Source: Lasiodiplodia sp. COLG20
Lineage: Eukaryota; Ascomycota; Dothideomycetes; Botryosphaeriales; Botryosphaeriaceae
Direction: 5' to 3'
DNA length: 64,000 nt
NCBI GenBank assembly: GCA_009801085.1
Contig: VNWV01000004.1
Coordinates: 2,914,001 to 2,978,000 of the forward strand
The translations under genes and the position numbers were made by a program. The notes under the pieces were generated by a model. That model made no database searches. It was not told the DNA's origin and saw nothing but the letters and a program-made list of their open reading frames with translations. This document shows, piece after piece, positions 8,986 through 21,176 of this stretch (the stretch's first letter is position 1; the number at the start of each line of letters is the position of its first letter).

Positions 8986-10712
8986 ATGGGCCAAACCCTC
9001 AGTTCGGAGAAGCGTCTTATTCTCATCCCTGATGACATTTCATCCTTTTTCGGCAGTGTCATACTCCTGGTATGTCCCCTTATATTCTTCACACCTTTGT
9101 TCGTCTCCATTAACCTTTCTACTTGAGACTATCCTCACATTCTGCGGACTTGCATTCTACAACATATTCTTCCATCCTTTGAGCAAAGGTGCGCCACCAT
9201 CCCTTTTCCAAGAGCTCCGTTCAATATTGACACCAGCATAAGTTCCGGGTCCGAAATATGCTGCTGCCACCAGTTGGACCTGGTGGATCATCTTATGGCG
9301 CGGAGAGCTCGCCGATTGGGTCAAGAAGATGCACGAAACATATGGTGAAGTGGTACGCGTTGGCCCGGACCGACTCAGTTACATCAGCCCACAGGCCTGC
9401 AAGGATATCTACGGCCACAGGACCACCAAACGTTTAGAAAACCCTAAGGATACCCGAAGCTACGAGCCTGAGTTCAATGGCGCCGACCACATCATCAACG
9501 TCCCGGATGTCACCAGGCATGGCGAACTCCGAAAGATCTTCACCAACGCCTTTTCGGACCGAGCCCTGAAGCTCCAGGAGCCGCTCATCAACAAATACGT
9601 TGATCGACTCATCGAGAACATGCACCGCATGACTAAACAGCGACTGGATATGGTCATGCTCTATAACTCAACCACATTCGACATCATGGGAGAGCTGGCC
9701 TTTGGCGAGTCTTTGGGACTCCTCGAGTCATCCGATTACTCTCCGTGGGTCAAAGCTGTCTTCGCCAACATCAAGGTAGGCGCCTTTTCGCAAGTCGGAC
9801 TCGAATACCCGTTGCTCCGTAAGATTCTCAAGCTTTGTCTCCCTCGGTCCATACTCGAACAGCAGAAGACCCACTTCCAGCACTCTATCGATCGTGTCGA
9901 CCGTCGTCTGGAGAAAGGAAATGACCAGCCCGACATTTGGAACCTCGTCCTTCAGAAAGCAGACAACAAGCTGAGTCTCGACGAGATGTATGCCAATTCT
10001 TCAATCTTCATGATGGCAGGAACAGAGACGACGGCAACGCTTCTTAGCGGTCTGACCTATCACCTCCTGAATTCCCCTGATAAGCTACGGATCGCAACAG
10101 AAGAAATCCGATCTTTGCCTGAGGAAGAACTGACATTGCAGAACCTTCCGCGGCTAACTTATCTATCGGCCTGCTTCGAGGAAGGTTTGCGCTGCTATCC
10201 ACCGGTCCCCGTTGGTCCGACGCGCGAAGTCGCAAAGGGGGGCAATGCCATCTGCGGACAATGGATTCCCGAGAAGGTAAATCGCCAAAATTCCCAAACA
10301 TCACTTCACGCGGCACTAACGACGTATCCCCCTCCACCAGACCCGTGTTGCCGTTCCCAACTGGGCAGCATACCGCTCTCCGTTGAATTTCAAGGATCCA
10401 GAGTCCTTCATCCCGGAGCGCTGGCTTCCAGGAACGGGATTCGACAGTGACCGAAAGGACGTGTTTCAGCCCTTCTCGAGCGGGCCACGCAACTGCCTTG
10501 GAAAAAAGTGAGTCATTCACAGACGCAACTGTGACTATGACTGACGCGTAGAATACAGTCTTGCATATCACGAGATGCGCATTATCCTGGCAAAGGTTCT
10601 GTGGCACTTCGACCTAGAACTGTGTGCAGAAAGCAACAATTGGGCGGATCAAAAGACCTATGGGCTGTGGGAAAAACCGGAGCTCTGGGTGCAAGCCAAG
10701 TCACGTCATTAG
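8986..10712 (+). CDS. cytochrome P450 monooxygenase, 499 aa, five exons
   Basis: Exons 8986-9069, 9128-9188, 9243-10276, 10341-10507 and 10559-10712 sum to exactly 500 codons with the stop. All introns are 51-64 nt with GT..AG ends. An N-terminal hydrophobic anchor (SFFGSVILLTILTFCGLAFY) and the hinge PGPKYAAAT place it on the ER membrane. The I-helix motif is AGTETT, the K-helix ExxR is EGLR, and the heme loop is FSSGPRNCLG, whose Cys is the thiolate ligand. All are intact. The NIFFHPLSK...PGPKYAAAT start and GKNLAYHEMR after the heme loop are typical of the large fungal clan containing trichothecene and related secondary-metabolism hydroxylases (CYP65-like); the substrate is unknown. The last intron uses acceptor TACAG at 10558, because the earlier TAG at 10551 would break frame. 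The gene diverges from a Zn2Cys6 regulator. No polyketide, NRPS or terpene backbone gene lies nearby. Confidence 0.93.
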
Positions 10713-11936
10713 CGGGAGCTTCTCTTCTTCCAATCTTGTATACTTTCCACTGGCAGTTTGGCGGAGGAGTAGATTTGATGAGGCATAGACTTGATAACAG
10801 GGCGGAACTTGCTATTATATTGCTAGCAAAGGTTGCAATGTCTGAAGTGTAGTGTGCGATGCAAGAGTGGAGAGCGTAACGTTCTCTTTTATGTGCCGCT
10901 ATCGATAAATAAGGGGCTCAGCCCCAGCGGGAAAATGTTGTGTCGCACGCGAGAATTGATCTTGCGGTAACCTCTTTCCCGCTGAGCTGGCGCCCCTCAG
11001 CCCTTGTAGAACCTGCGCCATTGCCACACTTTTCAGCAGGAAAACAGCAATATTGAACCTTGCCACCAATTGACCTTGAGCACCTGATATCCAGGCATCG
11101 CTGAAATCGCATAGCCACCCCATGACTCTTTGAGCAGCGTGGCACCTGTCACTTGCAGTCATATACCTCGAGTTACGAGGAAGCTGAATTTATTCAAATT
11201 GCCTAATGATTGGATCTTCAGAAGGCACTTCGTATACAACAATTACAGCCACAAGAGTGGTGGCTAAGACTGAATGCTTCAGCCTCGCCCCAGGGGCTGA
11301 ACGAGGCGACCTTACACGGCTAGGCTGTTGCCTTCTTGTAGAGCCCTGCCCCAATCACGGGCAAAAATGCCAGAAGGCTCATTTTCGAAGGACTGATAAG
11401 GCACGTGGCTGGAACCAAGCATTCCTTGACAGGTTAATCTCGATCGCCGTTCTGCTCATGGCAGTGCTTCGTTGATGCCTTGGTTTCTGTGGGTGTGCGT
11501 CAGCTCCGGCCCCGCACCAAAGACCAATAGGATTGTGCATACCCTTGTGATATGCATATGCACCTTCCTTTCAGCAGCGGCACGCGCGGGCGCAGCCGCG
11601 TCTCCCCACGCATTACCCGACCAGCTCGCCACACGTCTACCAACCAGTAAGCGAGTTTTGAGCCTCACTGCCAACTGTCTCATGATAGCAAAAGTGTAGC
11701 GTCTGGATTGGCTCCGCAAGCGCAACCGGTCTCGGACCGTGCATTCTGCTCCAAGCTCACTGCTCGCCTCCACCCTGCATTTTCTGCGATTTGGCGCCGG
11801 TCGCAAGCATTATCGGGGGCGGGGAACGCTTAAAGCCTTCGCTCAGCCTCGTCGGTTGCCTTGATTCTATCAAGCCCTGCGGCCTATTCCATGCAACACG
11901 CAACCGGTTTCAGAATCAGCACTGCCTACGTTCATC
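10713..11936. other. intergenic, no gene seen
   Basis: Only chance open frames. Short decayed-looking sequences resembling AGCCTCGTC...AGCCCTGC recur near 11280, 11845 and 14955 but are too degenerate to call a repeat family. Confidence 0.45.
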
Positions 11937-12236
11937 ATGATCCAAGAAACCTACGAGGCATACAGATTGGACAAGGACAAGCTCGAAGAATATCTCCAGA
12001 ACCTGTTCCCCGGTGTGACTATTTCAGTAAGAGTAAGGCTGAAGCCCCCAATGCACCACCTACCGACTGCCACATCAGACTGACCGGTGACGGTGGCCAG
12101 TTGGCAAACGATATGTACACCTTCAGCATTCCTAGGCGATTGGATGCAGTAAGGCTAGATTCTTGCTGTAAGTTTTGTGCGACGTGCTAACGGGACTCAG
12201 AATGAGAGGGAGCAAATTCTGGATCTTCGCTGGTAG
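11937..12236 (+). CDS. hypothetical 57-aa protein, three small exons
   Basis: Built from splice sites only, since no exon is long enough to stand out. Exon 1 is 11937-12026 (ATG start, 30 codons, ends before GTAAGA). Exon 2 is 12101-12148 (16 codons, ends before GTAAGG). Exon 3 is 12201-12236 (ends TGG TAG), with a CTAAC branch site ahead of its CAG acceptor. All junctions are phase 0. The peptide starts MIQETYEAYRLDKDKLEEYL, contains the strand-like stretch NDMYTFSIPRRL, and ends with a charged helix ERE.ILDLRW. This N-helix / YTF.(I/A)PR(R/K)L / (E)RE.I..LR layout resembles small uncharacterised Pezizomycotina proteins; I assign no function. It lies on the same strand as, and 290 bp before, the CorA-like gene. 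Upstream coding exons cannot be excluded. Confidence 0.6.
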
Positions 12237-12523
12237 AAGATCGGCAGTTGATGGATTCGGGAAGACTGCATTGGATGGGAAGCATTGCGAGACTGTCTCA
12301 TGCTAATCTTCTGATAATCAAATGAGTTGTCCGTTCTGCCTTGTCTAAGCCTCACACACATGCTACATGTGCCCAGATCAGCCGCGTTGTCACTGTGCCC
12401 CGCCCCCAAAGTGGTGGCGGCAAGGCTGCGCCTTCTCCAGCATCCGGTTAAAAGGGGTGAAAATTATCACCATCTCATACGACACTACACTAAAAATCCT
12501 TCGCCTCAGATCTTTTGCGAGTC

Positions 12524-14452
12524 ATGGGACGAGACTCTTGCCTGAGAGAATTTAGTGATTCCCTGGAGCAGGTGGGGAAGTATCCGGTGAACCTTGTCTC
12601 CACCGACACCTACCCTCATCGCTTACAATCTTACCTCACCCGTCTCGACGAAGCACAACAGAGGCTCTGCTGTGAAGATGGAAAAGCCAAACTCGGATTC
12701 TGGACATGCGAAGAACAAGGATGTGGTAAGTCTTGTCGGTGCCGAGTATTGCAAGTTAGTCCCGATATTTGCACGTTTCCGTGTCTAATGCGCCATCATC
12801 CGGCTTAGGCTTCAGATCTCACTGCGTAGAAAACATGGACCAACTCGGACATTTCTACAAAATTGACTCGAATTTCACTCCTGGAGTCAAAGATCCGCGA
12901 TGTTCCTTCGCGTAAGCTCCGCAAACCCCTTTCACCATGGCTCCAACACTGACAAATCAGATTCATCCGCGCGCGGAACTCAAGAGACAGACTGTTGATC
13001 TCGCGGCCAATGATGTCTCTGCTCTTCACGTATCATGAAGTGATACCGGCGTTTCTCGACTTCGTCTTCACGTTCGGAAGACGCGAGCGTGCCCAAGAGC
13101 TCTACTACGGCGGGTTCCGCTCAGAATCCCGGTTGCTCGACTCCTCAAACAGCATGAGGGTCCCCGAAATGGGGCGTTCGGGAAGCGACTTCCGGCTCTG
13201 CTACAACCTTGTGTCGGTGGAGAGCTCTCCCAGGCAAACATCCTGGCCATGGTCTATCCGGCAAACTGCCATACATCATTCGTTTGACATTGTGACAGGG
13301 CGCGCATCATGGATCATCGTCAAAGGTGATGGGCTGATGGAAGAACGCGTCAAGAAAGCAACAGATCCATCAAGCCGCACCGAAACCTCGTGCTTCGATA
13401 CCAACAGTCGGTCCTTCGCCTCGTCTCTGAACACACATCTCATCTACATTGACTGGGCAGGGGAGAACTGGCAGTCTTATATTGATTACCTGGAAGATTC
13501 AGCCCAGGTTGGTACACGACGGGTCTTGTGCGCCGATGTGGACAAGTTGCCAAAGTCTATGACGGCTACCGTGGCTGCTGTCCCATCACCGAGGCTTTCC
13601 AAGCGAACATCATCCGGGCTATCGAGCCTCTTTACGGAGAAGGACTCTCCAGTTCCTTCGAATGCGCCCCGTCCGTGGACCAAGATCTCGGGCAAGTTGC
13701 GACAATGGGCGATCACATCGCAGCATGCGGAACCACAAGAAACAGATGCCGCAGGTGGTAATGATGAACCCGGATTCTGCTTTGCCGACCTACAAAGAGC
13801 ACAGTACCTCGAAGAAAAGACTAACGGTGCGATTCTTGTGATCAACATCAACCTCAGCGTGATCAGCGAGATGAAGAAATTCTACCAAAAACTGCTACGC
13901 ACTGACGAGTCTTCCGACGAGCTCAGCATGAACTGCATCGAAGATGTAGAGAGGTTCCTTCGACGCGCTTCCAGCGCTGAGAATGATTTGCGGCTCCAAA
14001 AGAGCCGGGTGGAATCCCTGGTCCGGGTATTGGCTGACAGGAAGAACTTGCTCTTCGGCGTTCTCGAGTACCGCAACATGGAAGCGAGCAGGTTGTCAGC
14101 ACAAAGCATGCATGCAGTAGCGCAGCAGACGCAACAGGAAACGGTATCTATGAGGATAATCACGCTTGTCACGCTTTTCTTCCTTCCAGCGACGTTTATT
14201 TGTGTAAGTGTGCTTGTAGCAGGCACAGAGCCTTCACTAACCTCGTCACAGACACTTATGAGCACGGACATAATCAGATGGGGCTCAGAGGATGGAGGCC
14301 CTCAAGAACGAACTATATCTACAGGTGCTATTGAGTTCTTCTTCGCGATCACCTTGCCCCTGAGCTGCTGCACGTTCTCGGTCTGGTGGTATTTCAACCG
14401 CAGACTAGCACGGGCCCAGAAGGCAAGAGATGGCGCACTTTGTCCGGTTTGA
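12524..14452 (+). CDS. CorA-like membrane protein (fungal CorA-like transporter domain), 582 aa
   Basis: Exons 12524-12725, 12809-12911, 12961-14203 and 14252-14452 sum to 583 codons. The N-terminal half is soluble, including FRARNS-like RARNSRDRLLISRPMM and a beta-rich region seen in uncharacterised fungal CorA-like proteins. After a low-complexity Ser/Pro stretch (residues about 270-320) comes a long helix region (DLQRAQYLEEK ... LADRKNLLFG) analogous to the CorA stalk. Two C-terminal TM helices follow: IITLVTLFFLPATFIC and the helix around FFFAITLPLSCCTFSVWW. The loop after TM1 has STDIIRWG instead of the GMN Mg2+ filter of true CorA, so magnesium transport is doubtful. Intron 3 (14204-14251) is 48 nt without a stop, so the frame also stays open if it is retained; see findings. 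Confidence 0.85.
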
Positions 14453-15246
14453 AACCGGCGTATAATTATTTTGTTCCCGGTATTAGCATGGCCAGTTATG
14501 CCTCATCTTTTGGCGGACACTGTCCTTTGGCGTCTGAGGGGCCTTTCTTACCGGGGGCGCGGGCTCGCTTTATGTGCCAACACAACTTGATCTTGGTCGA
14601 TATCTGTAGAGCCCACATGGGCAACCATAGAATATATGAAGTAGACAGAATCAAATTTCAACTGGGCCCGGACTTGGTTCCGCCAGGCTTGCATGCTTCA
14701 AAACATAGAGCCTCATGACGCAAGAGAGGGACTGCGCCCTTGACGCTCTTCACTGCGCCCTGCTGCGGCTGACAATGTGTGCCTCGCCGGCTGAGTCTGC
14801 CGACTATCGATATCGGAGGAGCAAGTCATCATTGGTGGATCAGGGTTACAAGCCCCGCACCATATGCATGCAAGGGTGCAGCGTGATTCCGGTACGCTGC
14901 AGATGCGCCCAGGCAACACACCCCCATCTTCGCGCGTAGTCCGGACTCGACCCAGCCTCAGCCTCGTCGAGCAGTATTTTTCACGAAGATTCTGTCTAGC
15001 CCTGCTTGGCGACTGTCAGCCTCAGCCTCGACGTTTTAAAACTCGTACCTCGCCGCCCGTGCTGATGGCGCCTCGTTTTCGCCTTCCACCCATCCCACCA
15101 TCAGCTTGTGGGCTGTGCGCACCGCACCTTCCTCAGGAACCTACCGGCCGAACAGGTCCAACACCGCGGGCGGAACCACCGCTTCTCTGTTTGCCGCTTT
15201 TGTGTTACCATTCCCACGCTTCACGCCACTGCATGCCATCTCCGGA
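14453..15246. other. intergenic, upstream of the kinase-vWA gene
   Basis: The frame leading into the kinase gene is open upstream to about 15106 but has no ATG before 15247, so this is promoter or 5' UTR. Nothing else recognised. Confidence 0.5.
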
Positions 15247-18236
15247 ATGGGCAACCCACAACTCGACCGCGAGCTCCATCAGGAGTTTCGCGACTGGATA
15301 GAGAGCGCAACAATGAAAGGGATCGGTGCCCCAGATCTCTCTGCCAATCCCTCTTACGTACCCGAACAGAGAATTGTCGAGTACTTCAAAGCCAAAAGGA
15401 CGATCAGCCAACTACTGCAGCGCCTTGACCCCGATGGAAACTTGGAAGGTTACCAGAGCACCATCGTCAAAGACTATCCAAAGGTTCTCTGTATCTTGCT
15501 TATGATTGGCCAAGGCCGTCTCATTGGAAGCTTTGTCCGCCACACTGGACTTGGCGATACCCGGCTGCCCTTTGAACACAAGCCCACACACTTCCCAGTT
15601 GCCGACGACGGGTCCGATTTCTTCGAGAGATTCAAGGAGGTTCAGTGGCAATTCTGCGCCCAGTCGCTGACGTACAATATGGACCTGGTCTATGAAGACG
15701 CCCGCATCCTGCCTATCATGACGAAGGATCAGATCGGGAAGGGCGCGAGCTCAGATATCTTTAAAATCACTCTCCCACAATGGTATGATGAGCTCGAGCC
15801 CTACGGTAGCTCTGAGAAGAAGGTACTTTCGCGAAATTCTCCTACTTTAGAAATGACCTCAGTGCTGACCTTCCAAGAACCCAAGCTTTCGACACGCACA
15901 CACCTACGCCCTGAAGACCTACCGTACCAGAGACGCCAAGTCGTACTACACCAATGAGATTCGCGCGTTCAGAAGAGTCTTGGCCGCTGGCAGCAACCAG
16001 GGCTTCGTACCAGGCTTGATTGGGTTCCACGGGAATTTCATCCACGGCGACACCCACAACGTGCTCCTGGAGTATGCCGACAAAGGCACTCTAGAAGAGT
16101 TCTTCAAGCAAGTCCCGCCGCCGACTACCGAAGACGATATCGTATCCTTTTGGCGTGGCCTCTTCTACCCGATCTTTGCTCTTCTGAAGATCCACAACCT
16201 CGAGGACTATGACTTGGAGACTCCAGACATCTTCCAAGGGTTTGTCTTGCCACAGCACTGAGTCAACACTGGCTAACTTTGGGCATGCAGCTGGCACCAA
16301 GACATCAAGCCTGAGAATATCCTCGTCGTCAGCAGCGACAGGAAATCTCCGTATAAATACGAGTTCAAGCTTGCGGATCTCGGGCTAAGCCACTTCAAAA
16401 AGGCCAGAGGCACCAACGGGGACGAAGTTGATACTGACGCATGGGGCACAAGAACATATGGTGAGCTCTGATTCTCTCATCTGCTATTTCGGCGCTTGTT
16501 GACACCGAGTACAGGGGCTCCGGAATCTTATCGATCCGACAGTCTTGTTGGCCCCGCCAATCTGCGAGTCTCCAAGTCCGTGGATATATGGTCTCTTGGT
16601 TGCGTATATAGCGAAGCGGCAACATGGCTCGTCCTCGGCTACGATGGGTTGCAGAAGTACCGCGCTGAGCGCAAAGAAGAAACAGACAAGATACCGAACT
16701 TCAAGGACGACGGCTGTTTCCACAACGGCGACACAATCCTCATTGCCGTCGAGCGCACGCATGGCGACGTTGTGGCAAGCAAGCGCAGGACAGACCACAT
16801 CACGCGCCTTGTGCTCCAGAATATGGTCCAAGAGATGCTCGGCGTGGAAGGTGTACGCCCCAACGCCAAACAGCTGTGGACAAAGTCACAGATGCTGCTC
16901 AAGCAGGCCAAAGACTCCAGGCAGAGCTCGATGTGGAGCTCATCCACCGACAGCCCGCTGTCTTCCAGGACTCACACCCTCAGAGACCTGCCGGCCGAGC
17001 TGCCAGCCGGAACGCAAGAGTTTCCTCATTCCCCACCAGCACGTACGCCGACTACCACCACCAGAAGAAGTATACGGATCAACACCGGGAACTTCACTGG
17101 CGAAGGCAGGCACCTCGAGCACAGTCCAGAAAGGATTCCCGAAAGACCGCAAGACACCGGATCACCACCAAACACGGACTCGCCATCAACCACAAGGCTC
17201 TCCCATCATGACTCAAGCTCAATTGAAAGGCAAAGCAAACCACAGAGGCCAAAAAATAATTCCCACTGGTCAGTTGATTCGGCCCAAATTTGGAAAGATA
17301 CACAGAGGAAGCGAGGTTTCAAGCCAAAGAGCGCTCCAGAAGATGGAGAGAGATTTATGGAATTGATCAGCGAACGTGACCACGTAAGCATCTCACTTAA
17401 GGAATGGGACAGGTGCATGGTGATACACTGCTAACCAGAGATATACAGGTTTTCATAGTGGATGACTCTCCTTCTATGAGAAGCACTGATTGGTCGACGT
17501 TGACGTCAAGGGTCTCTCTTTTGGCATATATCGTCAAAGTAGCGGACCCCGATGGCCTGGATCTCTATTTTTCCTCCTCTTCGGGCGATCCTGTGCATTC
17601 CAAGAAGTCAACCGACTTGACTGACGCTGTCATAGAAAGGTATTCGAAGCGTGCGGGCCCCGATAATCTGAAAAAAGTTCTCGAAACCGTCCTGCAAGCT
17701 TTCCGCGTGTCCATGTTCAGCAATGGTGGCAGCAAAGGCTTCTTCGGAAAGAGGGTACAGAAGCGAAAGAAACCAATGACTTGTTATATTCTGACCGATG
17801 GGGCGTGGTGCTCAGACATCAACTGCGATATTGAAACAGTGATCAAGGATTTCGTGGATGAGCTCCTTCGGAAGGAAGCTGGAAAAAAGGACTTTGGTAT
17901 TCAGTTCATAAGCTTTGGAAACCATCAGGAAGGTCTCCAGACGCTTGAACGCCTCGACAGCGGTTTGCATCTGAAAAGGTACTCCCACTCCCAGCCATGA
18001 TACTTTCAAACCGCTAACAATAGCCTTAAAGGGACATTGTGGATACCGAGTCAGCGAACGGAAACGTTTGGAAGATGCTTCTTGGATCCATCAACAAAGT
18101 TTTCGACGACGACGACGATAATTCACCCAGCACTGATCATTCATCTGTGCAACAACTCTCCATGCGGATGTCTCAAATGTTCGTCCAGCCATCCCATGAA
18201 GCCGTTGCAGCATATCGAAGCAATGGAGCCTCATGA
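15247..18236 (+). CDS. protein kinase fused to a C-terminal von Willebrand A (vWA) domain, 903 aa
   Basis: Exons 15247-15822, 15878-16239, 16291-16460, 16515-17383, 17449-17978 and 18032-18236 give 904 codons, all junctions in frame. Residues 1-155 are a helical N-terminal region of unknown role. The kinase domain (about 157-490) has a Gly loop IGKGASSDIF (163-172), the lysine of YALK (K205), the catalytic loop HQDIKPEN (D317), a DLG in place of DFG (D342), then GAPESY and DIWSLGC. Catalytic residues are therefore present. A Ser/Thr/Pro-rich linker (about 510-640) follows. The vWA domain (about 658-860) starts VFIVDDSPSM with the MIDAS motif DxSxS (D664, S666, S668) and later ILTDGAW. The tail contains a run of Asp. 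vWA domains bind protein partners through a metal ion. Partner and substrate are unknown. The neighbourhood (HET, CorA-like, kinase-like) is accessory. Confidence 0.88.
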
Positions 18237-19454
18237 AGGCTCCGCGTCTATCTTCTTGTCCTGCTCGCTTCCAACTCTCTGCCACCAAATCCGTTTCTCT
18301 ATTTTACTTCATCTACTTCTTCGATACCCCCACAACTCTTCCGTCTGCTGCAACCATCTTACGGCTGTGTAACTCCGCGAAGCGTAATTTGATGTGCTGA
18401 TAGCCCGCCTCGTCGTTGATGTTGTCTCTCCCTCCTTAAAGCAGGATCTGTTTCCCTCTAATCTATGGCTGCCTATTCTCTATAGTAGTGATTTATTTCC
18501 AGCAGTCATTGGAGGACTCTAATGGTAATTCTGCTTATGATTGTTGGGCTATGAGCATTTTAGGCGGTTTTTATTGGGTGCGAATGTTGATAAGTATATC
18601 CTTATCTTTGTTTCTGTTTTGGAGTTTGTTTTGGCCTCTGGTTTGGCTTTTTTTTTTTTCATGTCTACTTTAAAACAACAAACATATACCCATATACCCC
18701 TTTAGAATTTCGAACCGGTAAGATGCATAGAGGACCTGGCAAAGAAGCATCGGAGAAATTTAAGGCGTTCGAGACTTGCATTAGGTGGAATGCGGAAGCT
18801 TTATGATGATAATGAATTACGGGGATCAAGTAGCTGTGCAAAAGGCGGCATCAATGTAGAAAAAGAACATGTCAATCAATTCAGTCTATAAGAACAATCA
18901 CCTTTTTCGTTGACTATCTATGTTGCTGTCTATACACAACTTCGTTCTTCAAGAGCGGTGTCCATAATGTTGAAAATATGACATACGTAGACGCATCCAT
19001 GCAAGACTACATTTCGGTTCCTTCGCTTTCATGACAATAATACTGCAGGAAGGAATACGCATCCCCATTGGTCGTAGATACGTCTTGCAGAATACCGGCA
19101 CTTGTATAGGCGATAGCTATGGCTCTTATACTGAGGAGAATCGTATCACCAAGGAAGCTGTAGCCGTGGCTCCTACAAAGTATGTCCAAGCTTCGCTGGA
19201 GCACGTTGCATTCTTCCAACGTAGGCAGTTGAAGCAAGTGGCCGGACGCAAATGGAAGTTTTTAGACGGACAAAACGACCCCGATGTAGACCTCGACTAA
19301 CCACACAAAGATCGCCGGTTGAAAATTATGATTCTTTTGTAACCCAGAGTGCCATGTATAATGCCTGGAACAAGCACTGTCCCACCATACGCCAGAACTC
19401 CATGCTGCAAAGCCCCGAAGCCAACTGCCTTGTGCACCGCACACCACACGCGTG
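18237..19454. other. intergenic with ambiguous small open frames
   Basis: A T-run of about 13 lies near 18647-18659. At 19007-19237 the minus strand and at 19031-19300 the plus strand both show open frames with reasonable amino-acid composition (minus: QLPTLEECNVLQ..., plus: MTIILQEGIRIPIG...). They overlap each other, and neither has recognisable motifs, so at most one is real and neither is annotated as a CDS. Confidence 0.35.
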
Positions 19455-20094
19455 TTATCCCGGTCCAATTCTCGGCCTGCAATCTTGTCAGCTTCTCCGC
19501 GCCACGAACCCAACTCCCAGCGTCGCAGGGATTACTCACATGTCATGGTGCTCGCTGAGTGTGCTGAGGTACTTATTCAGCTCCTCGACGCGCTCCTTGT
19601 GCGTCTTGACGCCCTCGCGCTTCAACCGGTCGTCCAACTGCGCAAAGATTCCCGTCAGCCAAAACGCTCTCCATCTTCCAAGCACCACCGCATGCTCTCC
19701 AATCGTAGCATCGCCAAAAAGAGGACGTCCAACTCACCCTCTTCCGCCTCCTTTCCTCGTACTTCCTCTCCGCCTCGGTCTTATGCCTGTGCGCCGCGAC
19801 GGCCCTGCCCAGCTGCTGCTCATCCTCATTGTTGCTTCCCTCGCCCGACTCAGTCCGTTTCTTCGAATCGCTGCCGTCCGTCTTGTCTTCTTCGGCGAGG
19901 GCGCGCTGGAGGGCGGATCGCTCGTCGTCTTTCGCTGCAGCTGCGGCGGAGGAAGAAGAGGCTACTGCTGCTGTCTCGGCGTCGGTGGATGGTTGCTGCT
20001 TCGGCTTCTTCTTTTTCTTCTTCTTGTCGATGGGGGTGCCGCCTTTGAGCTTGAGCGCACCGCCGGTGACGGCGGAGTACTCGGAGCTCGGCAT
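19455..20094 (-). CDS. FAM32A-like protein (DUF1754), 158 aa
   Basis: Exons 20094-19738, 19637-19540 and 19476-19455 total 159 codons. The last exon is tiny (22 nt) and encodes the family's C-terminal signature: the protein ends HHDMPRIGPG, split across intron 2. The N-terminus SSEYSAVTGGALKLKG followed by a lysine run (DKKKKKKKPK), the central KTEAERKYEERRRKR, and the C-terminal KREGVKTHKERVEELN.YL are all characteristic of the eukaryotic FAM32A family. This is a small basic nuclear protein; the human member is associated with late-stage spliceosomes. The Ala/Ser-rich segment between residues 40 and 60 is low complexity. Conserved housekeeping gene; it diverges from the kinase-like gene at 21177. 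Confidence 0.9.
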
Positions 20095-21176
20095 TGTCGT
20101 TGTGGATTGGGGGTTTCGGTTGGCGGGGGTTGCAGCGCGTTGTCACCCAGGTCTTGAGGAAGGATGGATGACGCGCCGGGGTAAGGTCCGTGCGTTGGAG
20201 GAAGGAAAATAAAGTCGTTGCCGCAGGTGAGGTGTGTCACTGCCAAGCCGGGGACACAACAAAGCACCCGTGTGTTGTGACTCTTCTTCTCTTCCGACAT
20301 CGCTGCTGCGCGACGAGAACTATCGGCTTGACTGCATGCGCCATGTCGCTTGCGGAATACGCTTTGGATCTCTTGGTCTGGCGTGCCGGCTCGAGCCTGT
20401 GTTGGCAAGCGAATCATCCTTCACACAGCTTTCGACGTCATTACAAATTTTCGACCTCCGTCTTCATCCCTATATTTGCTTCAATTGCCTGCGGAGCGAG
20501 AATATACACTTTTACAAACTGGTCGTAAAGTTCACACATTGAATGATTTGTTGCGCTCTGAATTTCTGATCCCCAGACGCAAGCTACAGGCTGCCAAGCT
20601 TACACTTCTCAGAGTCGGCCAATGACCTATAATTTCCCCAGAAAAGTTAGACTGGCGATCAATACGGGGTCCGCATGGTCTGCAAAAACTTTCACTGTGC
20701 CACGTCCCGTCAATCAGGGGCAAGCAGCCAGGAACTTATGCGCTGTCAGCCCCCGTCTGAGCCACAATCGTTGCTGCCTGGTCTGACTGCAGCAGTGATG
20801 TCAAGCTGGTCACTTAATGCATCAGCTCAAAAAATTTTCACTTCAAGGAGATATATATTGCGCAGCATTCAATGTATTACTCTTTCTATTCTCTGGTCTT
20901 GTATCGCTTGTCTTTGATCATACATTAATTCGCGTTTCTTTCTGCTATTTTCTTCCAATTTTTGAATCACAGCGGACTGCAAAAACTCTGGGCTCTCTCC
21001 CAGCCTCCCTACATGAGCAGTTGATAACAGGTACCTAGATTTTTATGTGAGTTTCGGAACGTATAAATATGTCCAGACAAACACTTCGACTCTCCCCAGA
21101 AGCATAATCTAATATCTTCGGAGAGACAGGATTGGGCAGGTCAAACTTCTCTACAATACGCTGCGATATCGAAATC
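20095..21176. other. divergent intergenic region (FAM32A-like / kinase-like)
   Basis: No coding exon recognised. An AT-rich stretch precedes the kinase-like gene, with ATATATATTG at about 20850. Confidence 0.45.

Noticed and set aside
12524..14452. Calling the two-TM protein a magnesium transporter
   Set aside because: The GMN filter motif is absent, so only the CorA-like fold is claimed.
11279..15010. Recurring AGCCTCGTC...AGCCCTGC sequences
   Set aside because: Similarity is limited to two short blocks with unrelated spacing, too weak for a repeat family.
8986..18236. A secondary-metabolite gene cluster around the P450
   Set aside because: Only the regulator and P450 fit. No backbone synthase, transporter or further tailoring enzyme is present.
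19007..19300. Overlapping plus (89 codons) and minus (76 codons) frames with protein-like composition
   Set aside because: They overlap on opposite strands, lack motifs and splice partners, and neither can be preferred.
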